Assembly: GCA_964345555.1 (NCBI GenBank)
Contig: CAYFRD010000007.1
Span: 1-49,512, forward strand
DNA: 49,512 nucleotides
Source: Peptoniphilus_E sp964345555
GTDB taxonomy: Bacteria; Bacillota; Clostridia; Tissierellales; Peptoniphilaceae
Direction of reading: 5' to 3'
Both the position numbers and the translations under genes were made by a program. Shown here one piece after another: positions 7,466 to 16,438 of this stretch (position 1 is the first letter of the stretch; the number at the start of each line of letters is the position of its first letter). The notes beneath the pieces were generated by a model. That model was given only the letters and a program-made list of their open reading frames with translations, ran no database searches and was not told the origin of the DNA.

Positions 7466-8847
7466 GTCGTTCCGTCTTTTGTGTCTTTTATTTGAATTCC
7501 CTTTTCAAGAAGCAGATCTCTTATTTCATCCGCTTTCTTGAAATCTCTGTCGGCTCTGGCAATTTCTCTTTCCTTTATCAATTCTTCAACTTCAGAATCT
7601 ATTTGTTCTTCTTTGTTTTCAAGTATTCCCAAAACTTTAGTCAATTTCAGCAATGTGTTTAATGTTTCTGTAACTGCTGACTTTGAAGAGTCTTCCTTTA
7701 AATTGACATTTGCAAGTTTGACTATGTTGAATATTGCAGTGATAGCATCAGCTGTGTTTAAGTCGTCATCCATGGAATTTTCAAAATATTCCACTTCTTT
7801 ATTTATTGATTCAAGATGTGATTTTTCTTCTTCAGACAATTCTTTGTCTTGTGTTTTTGCAATGAGTTCTTCCATTCTCCACTTGGCATTGTAAATCCTT
7901 TCGAGAGAATTTTTAGTTTGCTCCATGATCTCTCTTGAAAAGTTTATTGGCGAGCGATAATGTGCTCCCAAAAGGAAAAATCTCAATATTTCAAGGTCGA
8001 ATTGCTCTGAGATTTCACGAACTGTGAAGAAGTTGCCCAAGGATTTGGACATTTTTTCATCATCTACGGTTATCATGCCGTTATGCAACCAAAATCTGGC
8101 AAAGGGTTTTCCGTTGCAAGTTTCCGATTGTGCGATTTCGTTTTCGTGGTGAGGGAATTGAAGATCCTCTCCACCGGAGTGTATATCTATGGTTTCACCC
8201 AACAAGGTCTTTGCCATTACCGAACATTCTATATGCCAACCGGGTCTTCCTTCACCCCAAGGTGCTTGCCAGTAAGGTTCACCTTCTTTTTTATTTTTCC
8301 AAAGTGCAAAATCCGCCGGACTTTTCTTTATATCGGAAACATCCACTCTTGCTCCGCTTATAAGATCTTCAAGATTTTTTCTTGAAAGCTTGCCATAGTC
8401 CTTTGCACTGTTGATGTCGAAATAGACATCTCCCTCCGATATATATGCCGCATCCTTGTCCAACAATGTTTGAATAAAATCTATGATTTCATCTATGTGT
8501 TCAGTTGCTCTTGGATTATAGGTTTTATAATCGTAGAGATGCAAACCGTTAGCATCTTTTTTGAATTCTTCTATATATCTTTCTGCGATTTCCTGTGAAG
8601 TTACGTGTTCTTCATTGGACTTGTTTATTATCTTGTCATCTATATCGGTAAAATTCACGACAAATTTTACATCCAATCCCTTATATAAAAAGTAACGTCT
8701 CAAGGTATCAAAAACACACAAAGGTCTGGCGTTACCCACATGTATAAAGTTGTAAACCGTTGGTCCGCAATTGTACATGGTGACCAATCCCTTTTGCAAA
8801 GGCTCGAATTCTTCTTTTTTTCTTATCAATGTGTTATATAGTTTCAT
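7450..8847 (-). CDS. cysS: Cysteinyl-tRNA synthetase
   Basis: A 465-residue class I synthetase charging tRNA-Cys. Seen: the HIGH-type motif HVGNAR (36-41), zinc ligands C27, C208 and the H233/H234-E238 region, and KMSKS at 265-269. First gene of the five-gene operon running to rae1. The ATG has GGGAGG upstream. The leader between this gene and the NUDIX gene is only 62 bases, too short for a T-box, so unlike many Bacillota cysS genes it is not under tRNA control here. Confidence 0.97.
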   Translation of the reverse strand: MKLYNTLIRKKEEFEPLQKGLVTMYNCGPTVYNFIHVGNARPLCVFDTLRRYFLYKGLDVKFVVNFTDIDDKIINKSNEEHVTSQEIAERYIEEFKKDANGLHLYDYKTYNPRATEHIDEIIDFIQTLLDKDAAYISEGDVYFDINSAKDYGKLSRKNLEDLISGARVDVSDIKKSPADFALWKNKKEGEPYWQAPWGEGRPGWHIECSVMAKTLLGETIDIHSGGEDLQFPHHENEIAQSETCNGKPFARFWLHNGMITVDDEKMSKSLGNFFTVREISEQFDLEILRFFLLGAHYRSPINFSREIMEQTKNSLERIYNAKWRMEELIAKTQDKELSEEEKSHLESINKEVEYFENSMDDDLNTADAITAIFNIVKLANVNLKEDSSKSAVTETLNTLLKLTKVLGILENKEEQIDSEVEELIKEREIARADRDFKKADEIRDLLLEKGIQIKDTKDGTTWKKI

Positions 8848-8909
8848 ACAATACCTCCCTGTACTATAAGTCCTCTATCGTGAATTTAAGAGGGCATATT
8901 ATATTTATT

Positions 8910-9422
8910 TTATCCTAAATATTTTATCTTTTCAACAGAACTGAAGAACTTGCCGTAGTATTTGAGATCGACCATTTTCCCTTGCTTTATCAGTTGGCGC
9001 ATATCCTCCGTATCTGCAATCATCACTGCCGATACTTCCTCTTTTTGCAAAACAAGTTCATCAATATTTACATTTTTATCTATGAGATATATGTAGAAAA
9101 TCGTATGACCCTCAATGATTATTCTCTTGAGTTTTATGGGGGCATTAGAAATATCCAGTGAAAGTTCTTCAAGAGATTCTCTTACGAGAGCTTTCAAGGG
9201 TTCCTCTTGTGCATGAACGGAACCTCCCACTGAACAGTACCACATATTGGGAAAAAGTTTTTTGTTCGCACTTCTTTTTTGCAGTAAAAATTTATTCTCT
9301 GCGCACCTTATCCAGCCTTCAACAACCAGATGATATTCGCCGCTCTTTAAAATTTTGCCCTTTTTTATGATCTTGTTTTTTTTCTTTCCCTTTTTATTGT
9401 AGATATCCCAATATTCGCTCAT
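8910..9422 (-). CDS. NUDIX hydrolase
   Basis: A 170-residue NUDIX protein. The box runs from G67 to L89: G-x5-E73, then RE at 81-82 and EE at 85-86. The final glycine is a serine, a tolerated variation. The opening EYWDIYNKKGKKKNKIIKKG resembles YfcD/isopentenyl-diphosphate-isomerase-like NUDIX proteins, but the substrate cannot be told from sequence. Monocistronic, with GGTGG upstream of the ATG. It stands 62 bases upstream of cysS without a clear terminator, so read-through into cysS is possible. Confidence 0.88.
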   Translation of the reverse strand: MSEYWDIYNKKGKKKNKIIKKGKILKSGEYHLVVEGWIRCAENKFLLQKRSANKKLFPNMWYCSVGGSVHAQEEPLKALVRESLEELSLDISNAPIKLKRIIIEGHTIFYIYLIDKNVNIDELVLQKEEVSAVMIADTEDMRQLIKQGKMVDLKYYGKFFSSVEKIKYLG

Positions 9423-9532
9423 AGCATACCACCTAAATTATCTATATAATATAATTAAATACTAATCGCTATAATTTTGCAACATATAAAAATAAAGAGA
9501 CAGGTTGTCTTTTAATATCTTGGTGACAAATT

Positions 9533-9576
9533 AAAAAAGACAAGTAATTTTATAAGTGAAGGATTAATTACTTGTC
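9533..9576 (-). terminator. Terminator of glnN-pyrG
   Basis: GACAAGTAATT (9539-9549) pairs with AATTACTTGTC (9566-9576); on the minus strand the hairpin is followed by six T. It lies 54 bases after the pyrG stop. Confidence 0.8.
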
Positions 9577-9629
9577 CTTTAAATTTTATACTTTATCGAT
9601 AATTTAAACTGTTTCTTTATTAAATAATT

Positions 9630-11222
9630 CTATTTTATTGATGCCTTGATAAATCCCGCAAAAAGAGGATGTGGTCTGTTTGGTCTTGATTTGAATTCAG
9701 GATGGAATTGACATGCAACAAAGAATTTCTTGTCCTTTATTTCAATAATTTCCACTAAGTCCAAATCTTCATTTATTCCGCTGAACAAAACTCCCGTATT
9801 TCTTATTTGACCTCTGAAACTGTTATTGAATTCATATCTGTGTCTGTGTCTTTCAAATATCGAATCTGCTTCATAAAGCTGATGTGCCAATGTATCCTTT
9901 TCTATAATGCATTCATAATTACCAAGTCTTAAGGTACCGCCTAAATTATCATTGGGTCTTTGGTTTTCCAACAAATCTATTACGGGATAAGGTGTGTCGG
10001 GATCTATCTCCGTAGAGTTGGCGCCCTTAAGTCCCAGTTTATTTCTACAGATATCTATAAGTGCTATTTGCATTCCATAGCATATTCCCAAATATGGCAC
10101 GTCCTTTTCCCTTGCATACTTGCTGGCAAGTATCATGCCTTCGGTACCTCTTCTGCCGAATCCGCCGGGTACGATTATTCCGTCCATTCCTTTAAATGTT
10201 TCAGCAACATTTTCTTCTGTGATTTTTTCCGCATTTATCCAGTTGATCTTCACTACCGCATCATTGTTATATCCCGCATCATAAAGTGCTTGATTAACTG
10301 ATATATAGGCGTCGTGGAGCTCGGTGTACTTGCCTACAAGAGCTATGTTTACGTGTTTTGTAGCTCTCTTAAATCTTTCCACCATGTTTTGCCATTCTTT
10401 GTTGGAGTCATGTCTGGGCTCAAGATTCAATTTTTGTAAAATGTAGTCATCTATTCCCTGTTCATGAAAAACTATTGGCACTTCATATACTAAATCTACG
10501 GTCTTGGATTCCACTATGGCTTCTCTGGGTACATCGCAGAACAAAGATATCTTCGCCTTTATGTCGTCAGTTATTTCCACTTCGGCTCTTGTGATGATTA
10601 TGTTCGCCTTTATCCCGTAAGACATCAGGGATTTAAATGAGTGCTGAGTTGGTTTGGTTTTTAATTCCTTCGTACCGGGTATGGTGGGCACAAGAACCGT
10701 GTGCACAAACAATACGTCTTCTGCTTCATTTTCGGAGTGTATCTGTCTGATCGCTTCAAGGTAAGGCAGAGATTCAATATCTCCTACAGTACCTCCGATT
10801 TCCGTTATGATCACATCAGCCTTTGATTGTTCAGCCGCTTTGTACACAGATTTTTTAATCTCATCTGTAATGTGAGGAATTACCTGTACCGTCGAACCGT
10901 TGTAGTCACCTCTTCTTTCTTTCTCGATGACCTTTGAGTAGACCTTGCCTGTGGTTATTGACGCAACCTTGGTCAGTTCCTCATCAATAAATCTCTCATA
11001 ATGTCCAAGGTCCAAATCCGTTTCCGCACCGTCCTTAGTAACAAATACTTCTCCATGTTGGTAAGGGCTCATGGTGCCGGGATCAACATTTATATAGGGA
11101 TCAAATTTTTGCATAAATACGCTTAGTCCCCTGCTCTTTAAAAGCCTGCCTATACTGGCGCCGGCAATTCCTTTGCCGATTCCCGATACAACTCCTCCTG
11201 TTACGAATATAAATTTTGTCAT
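9630..11222 (-). CDS. pyrG: CTP synthase
   Basis: A 530-residue enzyme aminating UTP to CTP with glutamine. The N-terminal synthetase domain begins FIFVTGGVVSGIGKGI (P-loop). The C-terminal class I glutamine amidotransferase domain shows the nucleophile motif PYLGICYGMQ and the catalytic His-Glu in CQFHPEFKSRP. The length is normal. It starts 9 bases after glnN ends, so it is probably co-transcribed with glutamine synthetase, the source of its nitrogen donor. ATG with AGGAGGA upstream. Terminator follows. Confidence 0.97.
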   Translation of the reverse strand: MTKFIFVTGGVVSGIGKGIAGASIGRLLKSRGLSVFMQKFDPYINVDPGTMSPYQHGEVFVTKDGAETDLDLGHYERFIDEELTKVASITTGKVYSKVIEKERRGDYNGSTVQVIPHITDEIKKSVYKAAEQSKADVIITEIGGTVGDIESLPYLEAIRQIHSENEAEDVLFVHTVLVPTIPGTKELKTKPTQHSFKSLMSYGIKANIIITRAEVEITDDIKAKISLFCDVPREAIVESKTVDLVYEVPIVFHEQGIDDYILQKLNLEPRHDSNKEWQNMVERFKRATKHVNIALVGKYTELHDAYISVNQALYDAGYNNDAVVKINWINAEKITEENVAETFKGMDGIIVPGGFGRRGTEGMILASKYAREKDVPYLGICYGMQIALIDICRNKLGLKGANSTEIDPDTPYPVIDLLENQRPNDNLGGTLRLGNYECIIEKDTLAHQLYEADSIFERHRHRYEFNNSFRGQIRNTGVLFSGINEDLDLVEIIEIKDKKFFVACQFHPEFKSRPNRPHPLFAGFIKASIK

Positions 11223-11231
11223 TTCATCCTC

Positions 11232-13310
11232 CTATATCAATGAACTAAAAATATCTTCATAAGTCGGTATTTTATAATTTTCCCTGCTGACGATTTTTTC
11301 TATATCGTCGGCATAACTTCTCATGTCTTCCAATAATGCAACGGTATTTTCATGCAAGTACTTTGCCTTTTCAAAATAACTTCCCTTTTCTTCCGAAATG
11401 TCACAAATCTCTATTGCCTTTTCTCTATCGGCTAAAAGTTCATCTGCACAGCTGTTGAGCCTTTCCATCAAATCCCTTATGCGCTTATTTTCAACATACT
11501 TCAGACTCTCGCCCAAGCTCCTTATTTCTTTTAAAGCTGCCGGAACTATATCCTTTATTATCATATCCTTTGCAATGCGCAAATCCAAGCTGTGATGTTT
11601 TACAATATCTTCAAAATTAACCTCATAAATTGCTCTTAACTCATTTTCGGTGAAAATATTCATTTCATAGAAAAGTTCGTAACTTTTTTCATCCTTTATG
11701 GCTACAAGAGCATCAAATAAAGTTTTGTGATTTTTAAGTCCTCTTTTTTTGGCTTCTTCCACCCATTCATTGGAATAGTTGTCTCCGTCGTACAAAATCG
11801 CTCCGCAATTGATTATTATTTCCTTTACTATTTCATAAACTTCGGATTTTAAATTGCTTTCATCGACCTTTTCAAGTCTGCCGGCAATTCTTTTCAAACT
11901 GCTTGCCATTGCTGTATTGATGACTATGTTTATATCTGCTGCACTCTTTGACGAACCAAGCATTCTGAACTCGAATTTATTGCCCGTGAAGGCGACACTT
12001 GATGTTCTATTTCTGTCGGATCTGTCCTTTTCCACTTCTCCAAGGCTTGCAACCTTTATTACTCCGTCAAATTTTCTGGGTTCGTAATCCTCGTAGGCTA
12101 TGGATTTAAACAAATCTTCCAAGTCCTTGCCTAAGAATATGGACACAATGGCGGGCGGTGCTTCATTTCCTCCCAGCCTTAAATCATTTGAAACAGATGA
12201 TGAAGAAATTCTGAAAAGTGTTTGATATTTGTATACAGTTTCAATAAGCGCAGATGTAAATATCAAAAATACCAAGTTTTCCCTGGGATTTTCTCCCGGA
12301 TCGAATACATTAAGTCCATAATTTGTCGCCAAGGAATAATTGTTGTGCTTTCCACTTCCATTTATTCCCTTGAAGGGTTTTTCGTGAAGCAGGCATACCA
12401 ATCCGTGTTTTAATGCTGTCTTTTGCAAAACACTCATGCAAAGTTGATTGTCATCTATGGATATATTTGAATTTTCAAAGAGAATTGCCAACTCAAACTG
12501 ACATGGAGCAGCCTCGTTGTGTTCAGTTTTGGCATAGATACCCAAAGTCCAAAGAGTATTGTTCACCTCTTCATAAAAGTCCATGACTCTTTCAGGTATT
12601 GCTCCGAAATAGTGATCCTCAAGCTCCTGTCCCTTTGGCGGTCTTGCTCCGAAGAGAGTTTTGCCGCAATTTTTTAAATCCGATCTCTTTTCGTAGACCT
12701 TTTTATCAACTAAGAAAAATTCCTGTTCAAGCCCCACCTTAGGCCTCATTCTATAGGTGTATTCAGATTTTTCGATCATATTGACAACTCTTGAGCCTTC
12801 TTTGGATACTTCATTAAGTGAACTCATAAGCGGTGCTCTCTTGTCCAAAACTTCTCCCGTATAGGACAGAAACATAGATGGAATGTACAGTATGTGATCA
12901 ATTATGAAGGAATTTGCAGTGCAATCCCAATAAGTATATCCCCTGGCTTCAAAAGTCGATCTCATTCCTCCGCTGGGAAAGGATGATGCATCAGGCTCTC
13001 CCTTGATCAATTCCTTGCCCGAAAAACGGTTCATCGTTTCAAAATCCGAGGTTCTGTCTAAAAATGCTTCGTGTTTTTTAGCGGTCAATCCGTTTAAAGG
13101 AAAAAACCAATGGGTGTAATGTGTTGCTCCATTTTCTAAAGCCCATTCCTTCATAGCGTGAGCTATGGAATCCGCCGTTTCCTTGTCGAGAATTCTGTTT
13201 GTTCTCACAACTTCCTTCCATTTTAAATATACAGGATAGGGTAACCTTTCTTTCATTCTCGCCTTGTTAAATGTCATTTTTCCAAATTCTTCAATTGTTC
13301 TATTCTTCAT
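11232..13310 (-). CDS. glnN: Glutamine synthetase type III
   Basis: A 692-residue GSIII, the long form found in Bacteroidetes, cyanobacteria and clostridia; it makes glutamine from glutamate, ammonia and ATP. Seen: GLEQEFFLVDK, the HNEAAPCQFE metal/ATP-binding element, NGSGKHNNYSL, and LRLGGNEAPPAIVS with FRMLGSSKSAADIN. The track can be extended to an ATG at 13376, but GGGAGG lies five bases before the ATG at 13310 and the following MKNRTIEEFG fits the family start. A perfect promoter and a terminator-like leader hairpin lie upstream (separate entries), which suggests nitrogen control by antitermination. Confidence 0.95.
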   Translation of the reverse strand: MKNRTIEEFGKMTFNKARMKERLPYPVYLKWKEVVRTNRILDKETADSIAHAMKEWALENGATHYTHWFFPLNGLTAKKHEAFLDRTSDFETMNRFSGKELIKGEPDASSFPSGGMRSTFEARGYTYWDCTANSFIIDHILYIPSMFLSYTGEVLDKRAPLMSSLNEVSKEGSRVVNMIEKSEYTYRMRPKVGLEQEFFLVDKKVYEKRSDLKNCGKTLFGARPPKGQELEDHYFGAIPERVMDFYEEVNNTLWTLGIYAKTEHNEAAPCQFELAILFENSNISIDDNQLCMSVLQKTALKHGLVCLLHEKPFKGINGSGKHNNYSLATNYGLNVFDPGENPRENLVFLIFTSALIETVYKYQTLFRISSSSVSNDLRLGGNEAPPAIVSIFLGKDLEDLFKSIAYEDYEPRKFDGVIKVASLGEVEKDRSDRNRTSSVAFTGNKFEFRMLGSSKSAADINIVINTAMASSLKRIAGRLEKVDESNLKSEVYEIVKEIIINCGAILYDGDNYSNEWVEEAKKRGLKNHKTLFDALVAIKDEKSYELFYEMNIFTENELRAIYEVNFEDIVKHHSLDLRIAKDMIIKDIVPAALKEIRSLGESLKYVENKRIRDLMERLNSCADELLADREKAIEICDISEEKGSYFEKAKYLHENTVALLEDMRSYADDIEKIVSRENYKIPTYEDIFSSLI

Positions 13311-13333
13311 TTTTTCCTCCCAAAAAACAAAAA

Positions 13334-13353
13334 ATTGGCACTTAATTGCCAAT
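13334..13353 (-). promoter_or_regulatory. Terminator-like leader hairpin before glnN
   Basis: On the minus strand a 7-bp stem (ATTGGCA/TGCCAAT) with a six-base loop is followed at once by TTTTTTG, then the glnN Shine-Dalgarno. It sits inside the roughly 70-base transcribed leader, so it can act as an attenuator. In clostridia GS genes can be governed by ANTAR antiterminators, but no second hairpin of the canonical pair is obvious, so the controller is unassigned. Confidence 0.55.
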
Positions 13354-13390
13354 ATGAAAAAAATATAATACCCCATGCGCGTTTTCTTTT

Positions 13391-13419
13391 ATAATACCCG
13401 TATTTTTTTTACTTGTCAA
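13391..13419 (-). promoter_or_regulatory. Promoter of glnN-pyrG
   Basis: On the minus strand TTGACA (13414-13419) and TATTAT (13391-13396) are 17 bases apart. It is divergent from the fetA promoter region. Confidence 0.8.
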
Positions 13420-13454
13420 TGATATAAATTTGTTCCGATAAAAAATTTTTGTTG

Positions 13455-13460
13455 TATAAT
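13455..13460 (+). promoter_or_regulatory. -10 element of fetAB
   Basis: TATAAT at 13455-13460, with TTGTTC at 13430-13435 (19-base spacing) as a weak -35, lies 30 bases before the fetA ATG. Confidence 0.5.
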
Positions 13461-13489
13461 ATTATTATTAACAGTCGGAAGGTGATAAT

Positions 13490-14128
13490 ATGTTCGAATT
13501 TCAAAATGTAAAATTCAAGGATATATTGAATATTAAAAATATGTGCATAAGTTCAGGCAAAGTAACTTCCATAGTCGGCGAAAGCGGCAGCGGCAAGACC
13601 ACTTTGATAAAACTGCTCAATAAAATGAACAGTCCTACGGAAGGGAAGATCCTTTATAATGGCAAGGATCTAAGTGAGATTAACTCTGTGCAGTTAAGAC
13701 GTGAAGTAATGATGCTGGCACAAAATCCCGTCGCCTATGACGGAACTATAAGGGATAATTTGATGGTCGGTTTGAATTTCACCGGCAAACCTCCGGTTGC
13801 CGACAGCATATTGAAGGATTTTATAAAGAGGAGCGGTCTAATTAAAAATTTAGATGACCCCATAGAAAACTTATCAGGTGGTGAACTGCAAAGAATATCC
13901 CTTATAAGAATTCTGATAATGAATCCTGAAGTATTTTTGCTGGACGAACCCTCTTCCGCACTTGATGACGAAACGGAAAAGCTGATCATAAACATGGTCG
14001 TTTCCTACATAAGAGAAAATCACAAAACCATGGTCATGGTCACCCACTCAAGACGTATGGCGGAAGAATTCTCCGACGAAATAATTAAATTAGAAAAAAA
14101 CAAGTTGTTTGACGGAGGTGAAATATGA
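13490..14128 (+). CDS. fetA: ABC transporter ATPase, FetA/YbbL type
   Basis: A 212-residue ATPase. Walker A GESGSGKTT (30-38), signature LSGGELQR (128-135) and Walker B VFLLDEP (148-154) are intact. The next gene is a UPF0014/FetB permease, and this pairing identifies the system: in Escherichia coli FetAB exports iron and protects against oxidative stress. The ATG has GGAAGGTGATA upstream; stop and permease start overlap by 4 bases. No Fur-type site was recognised in the short promoter region. The substrate assignment comes from family only. Confidence 0.82.
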   Translation: MFEFQNVKFKDILNIKNMCISSGKVTSIVGESGSGKTTLIKLLNKMNSPTEGKILYNGKDLSEINSVQLRREVMMLAQNPVAYDGTIRDNLMVGLNFTGKPPVADSILKDFIKRSGLIKNLDDPIENLSGGELQRISLIRILIMNPEVFLLDEPSSALDDETEKLIINMVVSYIRENHKTMVMVTHSRRMAEEFSDEIIKLEKNKLFDGGEI

Positions 14129-14907
14129 ACGGTGTAGTTGATTTAAATTTAATTCAAATGGCATCTGCCTATATTTTTATATTGATACTTCTATTCATAG
14201 TCAAAAAGAGAAACATATCCAGAGAAAAAGTAATAGTGTTGGGCACACTGCGCATGACCATTCAATTGATGCTGGTTGGATATATTTTAGGATATATATT
14301 TGAAAATAATCACCCCATATACACATTGATAATAATTGCAGTCATGGAAGCTTTTGCAATAAACAACGTATTTAAAAGAACAAAGAGAGAAATTCCCAAG
14401 GAATTGAAAAAAATAATAGCCATTGCACTTTTTGTAGGAACGGTGTTTACAATATTCTTTTTCTTGCTCATAGTTGTAAGGATAAAACCTTGGTATGATG
14501 CAAGATACTTCGTGCCCATTGCCGGAATGCTTGTGGGCAATGCCATGACGGGTATTTCCCTGGGCGTTAATAATTTGTTGGAAGGAGTACATGCAAACAA
14601 AGCTAAAATCGAATGTTCCTTAATGCTTGGAGCTACACCCAAGGATGCAACTAAGGATATCGTGGACAACGCCTTCGATTCAGCCATACTACCCACCATC
14701 AATTCCATGATGGGCATGGGTATAGTATTTCTTCCCGGAATGATGACAGGTCAAATACTGTCGGGCATATCTCCCATCACTGCCATTGAATATCAAATCG
14801 CCATAATGCTTGGAATTGCAGGGGCGGTATCTCTCTCAACCATCATATTTGTAAGCTACGGAAGCAAGACCTTTTTCAACAGCGAAGATCAACTAATTCA
14901 TTTTTAA
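14125..14907 (+). CDS. fetB: ABC transporter permease, FetB/UPF0014 family
   Basis: A 260-residue membrane protein with about seven hydrophobic segments. Family features: RMTIQLMLVGYILGYIF in the second segment, and the cytoplasmic loop GNAMTGISLGVNNLLEGVHANKAKIECSLMLGAT-type region followed by PTINSMMGMGIVFLPGMMTGQILSG. It overlaps fetA (ATGA) and is followed by a terminator. With fetA it forms a two-gene exporter, inferred to remove iron from the cytoplasm. Confidence 0.85.
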   Translation: MNGVVDLNLIQMASAYIFILILLFIVKKRNISREKVIVLGTLRMTIQLMLVGYILGYIFENNHPIYTLIIIAVMEAFAINNVFKRTKREIPKELKKIIAIALFVGTVFTIFFFLLIVVRIKPWYDARYFVPIAGMLVGNAMTGISLGVNNLLEGVHANKAKIECSLMLGATPKDATKDIVDNAFDSAILPTINSMMGMGIVFLPGMMTGQILSGISPITAIEYQIAIMLGIAGAVSLSTIIFVSYGSKTFFNSEDQLIHF

Positions 14908-14918
14908 TAACCAAAACG

Positions 14919-14945
14919 CCCCTGATTTTTGCATCAGGGGTTCTT
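14919..14945 (+). terminator. Terminator of fetAB
   Basis: CCCCTGAT (14919-14926) pairs with ATCAGGGG (14933-14940), followed by TTCTT. Confidence 0.75.
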
Positions 14946-14960
14946 GTCGTCTTTACTTTT

Positions 14961-15262
14961 TTACTTATCAGTTAAATCGAAGGAGTCAATAAATTTCTTA
15001 ATTTTATCTGGGTCATCAATATTGTATATTATGTAAAGTTTATCATCATTTTCAAACACACCTATATACGTATTTTTATACTCTCCGATTTGTGCAATTA
15101 TTAAAATCTTCGTACTTCCTATTGAATATTCTTCTGCAATTTCAAAATTCCCCATATACTCATCTGTAAGAGTCTGTTCAGGATCTGTTATCCAATAAAT
15201 TTTTAAAATAGGCTTTTCTCCACGCTTTTCGATAAAAGGTTCTTCGTTTTTTCCTCCATATC
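14961..15262 (-). pseudogene. Truncated remnant of an unknown small protein gene
   Basis: An open frame on the minus strand continues from a TGA at about 15263 down to the stop at 14961, about 100 codons. Only the last 64 codons follow an ATG (15155), and there is no ribosome binding site before it. The translated text looks coding upstream of that ATG (KPILKIYWITDPEQTLTDEY, then MGNFEIAEEYSIGSTK). A GGAGG followed by six A lies at the left of the open part in a different frame, as if a frameshift cut off the start. I read it as the 3' end of a broken gene; family not recognised. Confidence 0.5.
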
Positions 15263-15429
15263 ATTAGGAACAGATAGTATATAGGATTATGTATTTCTAT
15301 TATAGTATTTAAGATAACGTAAATCTGTGTTCATAAATAAATCAGAATGAAGAAATTGCATATTTAAATCTTTTTCTAAACGCTATGAGTCATCTACTGC
15401 GATGGATTGGAGATTTTTGATCCGATGAG

Positions 15430-15450
15430 AAAACCCCGGCATAGCCGGGG
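15430..15450 (-). terminator. Terminator of the lysC-ddh operon
   Basis: CCCCGGC (15434-15440) and GCCGGGG (15444-15450), with TTTT following on the minus strand, lie 26 bases past the ddh stop. Nearly the same hairpin, including the CATAG core, ends the EF-G gene at 35 kb. Confidence 0.85.
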
Positions 15451-15475
15451 TGATTATTGTTATTACTTGCATCTG

Positions 15476-16438
15476 TTATAAATATTTTTTTATATTTTCA
15501 AGGTGAGTTTCTCTTGTGTAATAATAGGGCGGAGTGTCCAAAACCGTATGGGCTCCGTAGTTTTTTTGTTCTATAAATTTATACAGTGCCCTTGCCGAAG
15601 CTAAGCTCACAAGGGATGTGAAGTTGGGATTGCTCATTAGTTCAAGAGTGAATTTATACACTTCCACATTGTCCTCAAGGCTTTCACCACTCCTTATTAC
15701 ATGTCCTCCATGAGGCATATTTCGGTGATTTTTTTCAAATTCTTCTTCATCTATGAAGTTCACGGTCACTTCGTAGTCGGCGAAATAATCCTTCATATTG
15801 ACTATTTCATCATTTATCTTTTCTTTGTCGGCACCTTCTTCAGCTACTACAAATACTTCTCTTGTATGCGTTTCGTAGGATTTTAAATTTCCCTTTTGTT
15901 CCTTTATATTATTGAGTATTTCTTCCTTGGGTATGGTGTATTGGACAGCTTTTTTTACTCCTTCAATTCTCCTGACTGCGTCGCTGTGTCCTTGAGATAC
16001 TCCCCTTCCCCAAAAGGTGTAGGTACTTCCCTCTGTTAAAACAGACTCCGCCATCATTCTATTCAATGAAAAAAGTCCCGGATCCCAACCTGTGGATATG
16101 AAAGCGCACTTTTTGTTTAATTTGGCGATTTCATTCATTTTTTCAAAATAGTGTGGGATTTCAGCGTGATTGTCATAGCAGTCAACGGTGTTGAAGTTTT
16201 TTAAAATCTTGGGAGCAATCTCGGGAATATCCCTTGCCGATCCCAGTGTCAAAATCAAAATATCAATATCTTCAACATAGTTTTGAATCTTTTCCAAAGA
16301 TTCAAAACAGTCGTCGCCAAAGCTTTCGGGATCTCTCCTGGTGAAAATCTTTACCAGTTCCAAATCCCTTTCCTTTTCGATTAAATATCTCGTTGCTCTG
16401 CCCAAGTTTCCATATCCTACAATTCCAAGTCTTATCAT
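15476..16438 (-). CDS. ddh: meso-Diaminopimelate dehydrogenase
   Basis: A 320-residue NADP enzyme converting tetrahydrodipicolinate and ammonia directly to meso-diaminopimelate. It opens with the Rossmann GYGNLGRATRYLIE and carries family stretches FISTGWDPGLFSLNR, FWGRGVSQGHSDAVRRI and MPHGGHVIRSG. The length matches the family (about 325). It overlaps dapB by 4 bases. Its presence in the lysine-controlled operon means the organism can bypass the succinylase or acetylase branch. The product feeds peptidoglycan and, via decarboxylation (lysA not in window), lysine. Confidence 0.95.
   Translation of the reverse strand: MIRLGIVGYGNLGRATRYLIEKERDLELVKIFTRRDPESFGDDCFESLEKIQNYVEDIDILILTLGSARDIPEIAPKILKNFNTVDCYDNHAEIPHYFEKMNEIAKLNKKCAFISTGWDPGLFSLNRMMAESVLTEGSTYTFWGRGVSQGHSDAVRRIEGVKKAVQYTIPKEEILNNIKEQKGNLKSYETHTREVFVVAEEGADKEKINDEIVNMKDYFADYEVTVNFIDEEEFEKNHRNMPHGGHVIRSGESLEDNVEVYKFTLELMSNPNFTSLVSLASARALYKFIEQKNYGAHTVLDTPPYYYTRETHLENIKKYL

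Noticed and set aside
8848..8909. Possible T-box before cysS
   Set aside because: The gap is 62 bases and lacks the GGTGG-ACCG sequence; only a short CCTCT/AGAGG repeat is present.
9491..9510. Small hairpin AGACA/TGTCT before the NUDIX gene
   Set aside because: A five-base stem is too weak to claim as a terminator or operator.
9960..10301. 113-codon frame antisense to pyrG
   Set aside because: Shadow of CTP synthase codons; no start signal.
14287..14717. Two frames antisense to fetB
   Set aside because: Shadow of a membrane protein gene with clear family motifs on the plus strand.
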